DNA of 64,000 bases from SIG307 sp964545045 (lineage in GTDB: Bacteria > Bacillota > Clostridia > Lachnospirales > Lachnospiraceae): NCBI GenBank assembly GCA_964545045.1, contig CAZJEN010000012.1:24963-88962 (forward strand). The letters run 5' to 3'. How positions within the stretch are numbered: the stretch's first letter is position 1; each line of letters begins with the position of its first letter. Below, one piece after another: positions 58,203 to 64,000 of this stretch. The position numbers were made by a program, and so were the translations under genes. The notes under the pieces are model-generated. The model did no database searches and was not told where the DNA came from. It saw only the letters and a program-made list of their open reading frames with translations.

Positions 58203-60114
58203 ACCGTTTTCCTTCCTTTTTCGCCTTGATAAAGTCTAAAAACTCCCTCTCCGGTATCGGTCTGGAAAAATAATATCCCTGAATATAATTAATCCCCAGG
58301 GAGCGCATGGTATCATACATCTCCTTTGTTTCGATGCCCTCGGATACAATCTCCAGTCCCATGCCGTGAATCATATGCATTGCGGCATCCATAACATACT
58401 TTGCCTTACCGTTTTCAAAATAAGAATTAATCATGGTACGGTCAAATTTTACAATCTTTACCGGCATCTCCACAATGTAATTCAGATTGGACTCACCGGT
58501 GCCGAAATCATCCAGAGAAAAGCTGACACCGTATTCGATTAACTTCCTCATATTCTCCAGCGCAACCTTTTTCGCACCCATGGTTGCCGTCTCCGTGATT
58601 TCCAGATTAATAAACTTCGGAGGCACACCGTACTTTTCCATAATGGCAATATAATTATCCGCAAACCGCTCATATGCGCATTGAATCGCAGAAAGATTTA
58701 CCTCGATATATTCAATTCCGTACTGTTCCGGCTTACAGTCCCGGATAAACTGACACACCTTCTCGAAAATAATCTCTCCGAGGCGAAGCATCATTCCGTT
58801 CTTCTCCGCAACCCATACGAAATCATAAGGCGGCACTACTCTTCCGTCTTCATCCGTAATACGGACCAATGCCTCCGCCGAGGTAAAACGTTCCTCCTCC
58901 GTGGAATAAATCGGTTGATAATATACCGTAATCCAGTTCTGCTCAATAGCATTAAAGATTATGCTCTCCATCTCCCGGGTCCGGTACATCTCCTCCGCAA
59001 TCGCCTTATCAATCCGTAAGTATCCATTCTCAATCAATTCCTTGCTATTCTGTCTGACATGCCTGATCAGATGGGACACATCCTTTACGTCATGCATCAC
59101 AGACGAGTCGGGAAGGTAAATCCAAAACGGACGCTGGAATACGGATTCATCCTTTCCCCAGCCTCTCTCGAACCGTTTTCTGAGAACCGCTAAGCTTTCT
59201 TCCGCCTCCCGTTCGTTTTCATATAACAGCATAATTTCATCGCCTGCCGTTTTAAACACCATTGCGCCCTCTATGGCAGACAAATAATCAATCATCTCCA
59301 TCTCGGCCGCCGTCTCGGACTCCTTGGATTCCTTGGAAATATTTTTATAAAACGAGTGCTCCAAAACCAGCAACACCAACGAAAAATGATGACTTCTGTA
59401 GGAAAGCTGACGCACATAGCGGGTCAATGCCGTCTGGTTGAACAAACCGGTCTGCCGGTCCAGATTCACCTCCGGATTTTCCAGCTTAATGTAAAGCACC
59501 ATGATACCGATAGAGGAAGCAAAGCCCACAATCAAAATCTCATTGTTGAAGAACTGTATCAACGCTCCTCCGATCCAAATCAGCATCCAGAACATCATAG
59601 CTTTTCTACGGCTCAGACGAATGACATTCTTTTTCCGCACAAGCAGAACAAGATTCAGCAACAGATAGAACACCGCCGCAACATACGCGGTCAATACACT
59701 GGGACCGAAGGTATATACCTCGCCTCGCACCGGGTCGTTGTAAATAGAAATCGGCAAAACACAAATCATAATAATCGCCGCAAACGACACCAAAACATTC
59801 AAGTTTACCACTTTATAGTATTGGATCCGTTTCGTATAGATATCCGTACAAATATAACATACAGTACAGAGTGCCACTGCCACCAGAGAAGACAAATACG
59901 CCTTGCAGGAAAACTTAACAAAAAGAAGCGGCAGACTGTCCATGTTTGATATCATCACAACAGAAAGGGCATCCAGAACCAGTGAACAAAGGGCCACCGT
60001 AAGCGCAAGCAAAAACGCCTTTCCGGTATTCAGGTGCAGGCGTTTCTGATGCCGGTAGAACCAAACAAGTACCAGCAGCAAAAGAATTCCGCAACACTGT
60101 GAGTAGATATTCAT
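58192..60114 (-). CDS. Membrane EAL-domain c-di-GMP phosphodiesterase with degenerate GGDEF
   Basis: A 640-aa protein. About seven helices in the first 220 residues form a membrane sensor. A GGDEF-like domain follows (about 220-370), but the signature reads AGDEI, so it is probably not a cyclase and may only bind GTP. The EAL domain (about 385-635) has SAEALVRI, NLEITETA, SLDDFGTGESNL and SEGIETKEM, all catalytic positions of an active phosphodiesterase. It would lower c-di-GMP. Start ATG 60114 follows AAAGGAG. First gene of a pair with the PBP. Confidence 0.92.
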   Translation of the reverse strand: MNIYSQCCGILLLLVLVWFYRHQKRLHLNTGKAFLLALTVALCSLVLDALSVVMISNMDSLPLLFVKFSCKAYLSSLVAVALCTVCYICTDIYTKRIQYYKVVNLNVLVSFAAIIMICVLPISIYNDPVRGEVYTFGPSVLTAYVAAVFYLLLNLVLLVRKKNVIRLSRRKAMMFWMLIWIGGALIQFFNNEILIVGFASSIGIMVLYIKLENPEVNLDRQTGLFNQTALTRYVRQLSYRSHHFSLVLLVLEHSFYKNISKESKESETAAEMEMIDYLSAIEGAMVFKTAGDEIMLLYENEREAEESLAVLRKRFERGWGKDESVFQRPFWIYLPDSSVMHDVKDVSHLIRHVRQNSKELIENGYLRIDKAIAEEMYRTREMESIIFNAIEQNWITVYYQPIYSTEEERFTSAEALVRITDEDGRVVPPYDFVWVAEKNGMMLRLGEIIFEKVCQFIRDCKPEQYGIEYIEVNLSAIQCAYERFADNYIAIMEKYGVPPKFINLEITETATMGAKKVALENMRKLIEYGVSFSLDDFGTGESNLNYIVEMPVKIVKFDRTMINSYFENGKAKYVMDAAMHMIHGMGLEIVSEGIETKEMYDTMRSLGINYIQGYYFSRPIPEREFLDFIKAKKEGKRYGR

Positions 60115-60147
60115 CCCATACGCTCCTTTCTTCTCATTATACCTATA

Positions 60148-60176
60148 ATTATAGCATATTTATCTGAAAATAACAA
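60148..60176 (-). promoter_or_regulatory. Promoter of the EAL-PBP operon
   Basis: Minus-strand TTGTTA (60171-60176), a 17-bp spacer and TATAAT (60148-60153). Confidence 0.6.
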
Positions 60177-60284
60177 GAAATTATTAACCAAATCCCCCAA
60201 ATATAACTCTTTTCACCTTCAACCGTCTTTATCATACGACTTGCTTTTTGAGACATTTTTCTGTATACTCCCAAGTGTCAACTT

Positions 60285-60600
60285 TTTCATATTACGGAGG
60301 CACCGTCGAAGACCACACCGGAAGCCCGCCTCATCGGAGTATCCGTACCTTGTGCGGAGCCGGCCACAAAGGAAGAATACCTTTCCGTTGCCAGAGAGAC
60401 CGTAGCGGTATGGCTGGATTCCTTACAAAACGAAACCGGCAAATACAAGCTGACCGGCTATACCTTTGTCAGCAACGGCGACAACAGAGATTTTCTGGGG
60501 AACGGCATCATAGACGGCGGACGGTGCTGCCGGCTTGTACCGAATCAAGTTTATGATAGGCGACGAAGCTGTTTACGGTGGCTTTTATCTCGGTCAATAA
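60285..60600 (+). pseudogene. Remnant of a gene, 5'-truncated and frameshifted
   Basis: A coding-like stretch without start codon. One frame reads ATKEEYLSVARETVAVWLDS and KLTGYTFVSNGDNRDFLGNG; near 60520 it shifts to the frame AAGLYRIKFMIGDEAVYGGF, which ends at TAA 60598-60600. The two parts make one sensible C-terminal segment if one base is changed. Codon use resembles real genes of the window. Original function not recognised. It lies just upstream of the GH43 gene. Confidence 0.4.
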
Positions 60601-60631
60601 TTCATTGTTTTGACGAACAAACTCTTTTCAC

Positions 60632-60660
60632 TTGACAAAAAAGGGAAAACAAGGTAAATT
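60632..60660 (+). promoter_or_regulatory. GH43 gene promoter
   Basis: TTGACA (60632-60637), a 17-bp spacer and TAAATT (60655-60660). Confidence 0.6.
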
Positions 60661-60705
60661 TATAGTGATGATGTATCTGCAATTTAACTGTAAAGGAGAT
60701 TTATT

Positions 60706-61680
60706 ATGGCTGAGCAGAAAAAACCTTTAGTTACACATATTTATACTGCTGACCCGTCTGCACACGTGTTTGACGGCAAGCTGTATATCTATCCGTCTCA
60801 TGACGTGGCTTTGGATTGCCCGGACGATGATAACGGCGATCAGTACCAGATGGAGGACTATCACATCCTTTCCATGGATTCCTTGGATGCACCGTGCGTA
60901 GACAACGGTGAGGCTCTTCACGAGAAGGACGTTCCGTGGGTAAGCCATCAGATGTGGGCTCCGGATGCCGCTTATAAGAACGGCAAATACTATTTGTTCT
61001 TCCCGGCAAAGGACAAGGACGGCATCTTCCGTATCGGTGTTGCTACCAGCGACAGCCCGACCGGCCCGTTCACTCCGGAACCGAACTATATCGAAGGCAG
61101 CAAGAGTATCGACCCGGCTGTTTTAGTTGACGACGACGGACGTGCTTATATGTATGTAGGCGGTCTTTGGGGCGGCCAGCTTGAGAAGTGGCAGACCGGC
61201 GAATATGTTGAGAATCCGCATGCACCGGAAGGTAACGAGCCGGCATTGGGACCGCTCGTAGCCGAGATGACCGATGATTTGCTCGGTTTCAAGGCTCCGC
61301 TTCAGGAGATTCAGATTTTAGACGAGAACGGTAATCCGTTACTTGCAGGCGACCACGACAGAAGATTCTTCGAGGCTTCCTGGGTACATAAGTATAAGGA
61401 TACTTACTACTTCTCCTACTCTACCGGTGATACTCATTACCTTTGCTATGCAACCGGTAAGAGCCCGATGGGTCCGTTCACTTACCGCGGCCGTATCTTA
61501 GAGCCGGTTATCGGTTGGACCACCCACCACTCCATCGTAGAATGGAACGATAAGTGGTACTTGTTCTACCACGACTCTTCCCTGTCCGGCGGTGTAAACC
61601 ATCAGCGTTGTGTAATGTTCCGCGAGATTAAGTACAACGCAGACGGCACCATTCAATGCATGAAGCCGTACGAGGAGTAA
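60706..61680 (+). CDS. GH43 beta-xylosidase/alpha-arabinofuranosidase
   Basis: A 324-aa single-domain five-blade beta-propeller hydrolase without signal peptide, so it acts in the cytosol. TADPSAHVFDGKLYIYPSHD contains the catalytic base D16; SIDPAVLVDDDGRAYMYVG carries the pKa-setting Asp; RFFEASWVHK has the acid Glu. Family 43 enzymes remove xylose or arabinose from the ends of imported oligosaccharides. Start ATG 60706 has AAAGGAG. Codon use is strongly biased (as in highly expressed genes). It would complete the breakdown begun by the surface GH10 enzymes 45 kb away. Confidence 0.92.
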   Translation: MAEQKKPLVTHIYTADPSAHVFDGKLYIYPSHDVALDCPDDDNGDQYQMEDYHILSMDSLDAPCVDNGEALHEKDVPWVSHQMWAPDAAYKNGKYYLFFPAKDKDGIFRIGVATSDSPTGPFTPEPNYIEGSKSIDPAVLVDDDGRAYMYVGGLWGGQLEKWQTGEYVENPHAPEGNEPALGPLVAEMTDDLLGFKAPLQEIQILDENGNPLLAGDHDRRFFEASWVHKYKDTYYFSYSTGDTHYLCYATGKSPMGPFTYRGRILEPVIGWTTHHSIVEWNDKWYLFYHDSSLSGGVNHQRCVMFREIKYNADGTIQCMKPYEE

Positions 61681-61695
61681 TAATTTGTAAAAACC

Positions 61696-61728
61696 AAGGG
61701 GCGTCGCATAAAGCGAACGCCCCTTTTG
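61696..61728 (+). terminator. Terminator of the GH43 gene
   Basis: AAGGGGCG (61696-61703) pairs with CGCCCCTT (61718-61725), then TTGTT. Confidence 0.8.
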
Positions 61729-61778
61729 TTCTCTTGTTATAATCCGGATAAATAAAATGAACGGTATATGATATGCCT

Positions 61779-62336
61779 CTAATCCGCTCCTTTTATATCA
61801 TAAAATATCCTAAGTCCCTTATAATAAGATACGATTATTTTATTATTCCCCTCTGACAATTCCTCTAACACTATATCCGATACCTCTTCTTTATTTTCTT
61901 CTCCTTTTACAAGTATCTTTACATCTTTACCGGCTTCCGTTTTTCCCTTTAAATAGGTTACCGAAACTCGTTTCTTTTTTCTGATTTTCTCACTTTTCCT
62001 TGATATATAAGGCTGTTCTAACACCGTTTCCTGCGGTCCTCTCACAAAATCATATCCCGAAACACCCAGGAGACATACCCCAATGATACAAGCAACGAAA
62101 AGTCGGACTTTTTTTGTAAAAAACATTGGCTCATCCATTGACGGGAAAAAAATAGCAGGCACATCTGTGAGAACAATAAAGAGAGCTCCACAATAGATTA
62201 AAATCACACCCAGCGGCAATGATCTTTTAAAATCTGTACCATATACAAAGATTAAACCTAAAGCAATCAGTATCACCCCGAATACTATGCTCAAAACTTC
62301 CCTTACTTTCCTATTCTCTTTCGTTTCCGTATCCAT
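61779..62336 (-). CDS. Hypothetical membrane protein, 185 aa
   Basis: I do not recognise this protein. Three hydrophobic helices lie in the first 100 residues (about 14-31, 40-58 and 76-95). A soluble, Lys/Glu-rich C-terminal domain of about 80 residues follows (from RKSEKIRKKKRVSVTYLKG). Start ATG 62336. It lies 67 bp after the CYTH gene on the same strand and could belong to the sigma-factor operon upstream. Confidence 0.65.
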   Translation of the reverse strand: MDTETKENRKVREVLSIVFGVILIALGLIFVYGTDFKRSLPLGVILIYCGALFIVLTDVPAIFFPSMDEPMFFTKKVRLFVACIIGVCLLGVSGYDFVRGPQETVLEQPYISRKSEKIRKKKRVSVTYLKGKTEAGKDVKILVKGEENKEEVSDIVLEELSEGNNKIIVSYYKGLRIFYDIKGAD

Positions 62337-62403
62337 AATATCTCCTCACCCTTCTCTTGTCATGATAAATCCGGGTTGCTCCAACCTTCTTCTCTGCAGA
62401 ATA

Positions 62404-62925
62404 TTACTTTATTACTCCGGTCTTTCTAAGCTCCTCCGGCGCTTCCTTCCACAGTGCCAACCGGTTATTCTTGAACCTGTCATCAAAGGTCACGTCCTCA
62501 GCAAACCACTCTGGCATCGCAAACTCCGCCGCTGCCTTCTCGTCCGGGAATTCTACTTCTGCGAAGACAAGTCCCGTCAGTTCTCCGGCAAACACATCCA
62601 GTTCAATGGTATAGGCACCATACGGAATCAAATAGCGCTTCTTGGTAATCACGCGGCCGTCCACCTTGGAAAGAAGCTTCTCATAAGCTTCCTCTGTCAG
62701 CGGCATTTCCTCTTCTCTGCATACCTGGGCCGTAGCATCTTCCTTCTTTTCCAGTCCCAGCTTTGATTTATAGCAGAGAATATAGCTTGCCTCGCCGTTT
62801 TTTACGGACTTCCGCACACGAACCACCGGATGAGTGCAAAGATAGCCCTGCTCCAGTTCTTTACAGGCATATTGCGACAAATCCGCAGGCAAACAAGACA
62901 TCGTAAATTTACGTTCAATCTCCAT
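62404..62925 (-). CDS. CYTH-domain protein (triphosphatase family)
   Basis: A 173-aa protein that begins with the ExExK signature (MEIERKF). It continues with the basic and acidic strand pattern of the triphosphate tunnel fold (VRVRKSVKNG, YLIPYGAYTIELDVFAGE, LVFAEVEFPDE). CYTH enzymes hydrolyse inorganic triphosphate or thiamine triphosphate. ATG 62925 is the start; a TTG directly before it is also in frame. It lies 12 bp downstream of the anti-sigma gene, in the same operon. Confidence 0.88.
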   Translation of the reverse strand: MEIERKFTMSCLPADLSQYACKELEQGYLCTHPVVRVRKSVKNGEASYILCYKSKLGLEKKEDATAQVCREEEMPLTEEAYEKLLSKVDGRVITKKRYLIPYGAYTIELDVFAGELTGLVFAEVEFPDEKAAAEFAMPEWFAEDVTFDDRFKNNRLALWKEAPEELRKTGVIK

Positions 62926-62937
62926 CAAAGAAGCCCC

Positions 62938-63264
62938 CTATCTCTCGTTCCGTAAAATGGCACGGGTCACCAGCACAGTAATGCCGATGCATACCGCAAA
63001 CGCACTTGTTACCACCGTATGCTTCCAGAACTTTCTCTTACGAATCCGGCTTGCCAATGCCTCATAGTCAAACTCGTACTCCGGTCTCACTTCAGGCTCA
63101 AAATGAAGCTCCTCCTGGTTTAAATGAGCATATTCCCTGTAAACCTTACGACATGCTCTGCATTCTTTTAAGTGATTTCTCACTTCCCGGCGTGTCTCGT
63201 CACTCACCGTGTTTTCCTGAAACAATACAATTAAATCCTGCACTACATTACAGCTTATACTCAT
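62938..63264 (-). CDS. Zinc-finger anti-sigma factor
   Basis: A 108-aa membrane protein. The N-terminal domain has the HC2 zinc motif HLKECRACRKVYREY (H-x3-C-x2-C) that binds the sigma factor. One helix near the C-terminus (about 83-103; TVVTSAFAVCIGITVLVT) anchors it. Its start overlaps the sigma gene by 17 bp, which couples their synthesis. It should hold the ECF sigma factor inactive until a signal arrives. Confidence 0.88.
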   Translation of the reverse strand: MSISCNVVQDLIVLFQENTVSDETRREVRNHLKECRACRKVYREYAHLNQEELHFEPEVRPEYEFDYEALASRIRKRKFWKHTVVTSAFAVCIGITVLVTRAILRNER

Positions 63265-63760
63265 GCTCCAATTTCTCCTTTAACATATTTTTTGCCCGGA
63301 AGTACAGCACCTTTGCCGAACTTTCCGAAATTCCCATAGTTTCTGCCACCTGCTTGAAGGACATCTCCGCATAAATCCGGAGCGCCACCACTTCCAGATT
63401 CTTTTGAGGCAACTCCAACAGCACCTCACGGACCTTATCCGTTACTTCCCTTCGAAGCATCTGACTTTCTGCCGAATCATGTCCCTCCTGGGCCATAAAG
63501 AAGGTAACTACATCATCCAGCTGAATCACTTCTCTGGACTGCTTTTCCTTTTTTAAATACCCAAAGTAAGTATACTTTGCAATTGCCGCCAGCCAGGTAA
63601 ACATACTGCTGTTGCCTTTATATTTTCCGAAGGAAACAAAGGCCCGGTAAAAGGTCTCCTGAGTCAGTTCCTCCGACAACTGTGCATCACCGCTGAGACG
63701 ATACAAAAAGCTGTATATCTTCGTCTGGTAACGCACATAAATCTCTTCAAAATCTTCCAA
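63248..63760 (-). CDS. ECF-type RNA polymerase sigma factor
   Basis: A 170-aa sigma factor of the ECF group. Region 2 (about 5-75; LYRLSGDAQLSEELTQETFYRAFVSFGKYKG) and region 4 (about 110-165; LPQKNLEVVALRIYAEMSFKQVAETMG) are clear. It is the first gene of a likely sigma/anti-sigma/CYTH operon. Region 4 ends in the usual RAKNMLKEKLE helix. Trigger and target genes are unknown; the M50 protease at 8 kb is the type of enzyme that can release such sigma factors, but no link is shown. Confidence 0.93.
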   Translation of the reverse strand: MEDFEEIYVRYQTKIYSFLYRLSGDAQLSEELTQETFYRAFVSFGKYKGNSSMFTWLAAIAKYTYFGYLKKEKQSREVIQLDDVVTFFMAQEGHDSAESQMLRREVTDKVREVLLELPQKNLEVVALRIYAEMSFKQVAETMGISESSAKVLYFRAKNMLKEKLEHEYKL

Positions 63761-64000
63761 AAAAGCTTCCCCCCGTCTTCAGGATTCGTAAATTTTGCGC
63801 CGCATTGCAATCCGTGCGGAGCGTTTTTCTCTATAGAATAAAACTTTACGGTTAGTATAACATACTTTTTTTCCTTTGGATACAAAAATTTTTTACCCCC
63901 CGGAAATCTGCTGTTTTTCCGGCTTTTGAATATTTCTTCAAAATTTTGCCAAAAATATTTTTATTTTCCCTGTAACCTTTTTCCTCTTTCTGCCACTAAC
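63761..64000. other. AT-rich end of window without a recognisable gene
   Basis: A TATACT on the minus strand near 63860 may be the -10 box of the sigma operon; the only -35-like box is 20 bp away. No other feature is seen. Confidence 0.4.

Noticed and set aside
1..64000. rRNA, tRNA, prophage or complete insertion sequence
   Set aside because: No rRNA-like stretch, tRNA cloverleaf with CCA end, phage structural gene or transposase was seen by eye; a tRNA search program could still find something small.

Overview
The window looks like the chromosome of a low-to-moderate GC, Gram-positive anaerobe of the class Clostridia, most likely a fibre-degrading member of the Lachnospiraceae. Supporting signs are strong AGGAGG ribosome sites, many lipoproteins with Pro/Thr linkers, a GlgC/GlgD pair, a reverse rubrerythrin with PerR, a pth-mfd-foldase block, and xylanase/esterase genes. 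This assignment is inference; no rRNA or tRNA gene was seen.

Layout. 0-4 kb: end of a surface protein, a small membrane protein, a DcuS/DcuR-like two-component system, and a SemiSWEET transporter coupled to an SGNH-like protein with a degenerate active site. 4-9.5 kb: AraC/GyrI regulator, a polymer-forming protein with its MerR-like regulator, a MATE exporter and an M50 membrane protease. 9.6-19.4 kb: xylan locus. It holds one lone CE1 esterase lipoprotein, an apparent marR-GH10-(CE1::GH10 fusion)-CE1 operon, another GH10 lipoprotein and a cytosolic CE1 esterase. Promoters of marR and the cytosolic esterase carry similar ATTAGAA..CTAA palindromes. 19.5-29 kb: PatB/MalY lyase, a frameshifted nuclease-like gene, rubrerythrin and PerR sharing one operator type, a DEAD-box helicase, an NSS symporter, and a barnase/barstar toxin-immunity pair. 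29.3-33.1 kb: AT-rich accessory island with several tiny peptide genes, an extra lipoprotein signal peptidase and a NatAB-like ABC exporter. 33.3-47.3 kb: small lipoprotein, ClpB, sugar ABC transporter, foldase, Mfd, Pth and polysaccharide deacetylase. 47.4-55.3 kb: GlgD, GlgC, MurC, a DnaD-like protein with a DnaI-like helicase loader behind a DnaA-box cluster, and PRPP synthetase. 55.6-64 kb: a 28-residue peptide gene, a class A PBP, an EAL protein, a gene remnant, a GH43 enzyme, a membrane protein, a CYTH protein and an ECF sigma/anti-sigma pair.

Most striking are two things that ordinary gene calling misses. (1) A family of about 350-410 bp non-coding elements occurs at 16.4, 36.5 and 55.3 kb. 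Each starts 6-14 nt after a stop codon, in the same orientation to that gene, and folds into one long hairpin with a conserved branched core. Stems are preserved between copies by compensatory changes, and two hairpin loops are swapped in one copy. (2) The 29.3-31 kb island has at least three 24-28-residue hydrophobic peptide genes. Two have parallel promoters (TTGAC[A/T]-17-TA[C/T]AAT), the same GAACGTTC palindrome downstream and near-identical ribosome sites, next to an lspA paralogue.

Functionally, the xylan locus would cut and de-esterify arabinoxylan on the cell surface. Oligosaccharides could enter by a sugar ABC transporter, such as the one at 37-40 kb, and be finished inside by the cytosolic esterase and the GH43 enzyme. 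The substrate of that transporter is not known.
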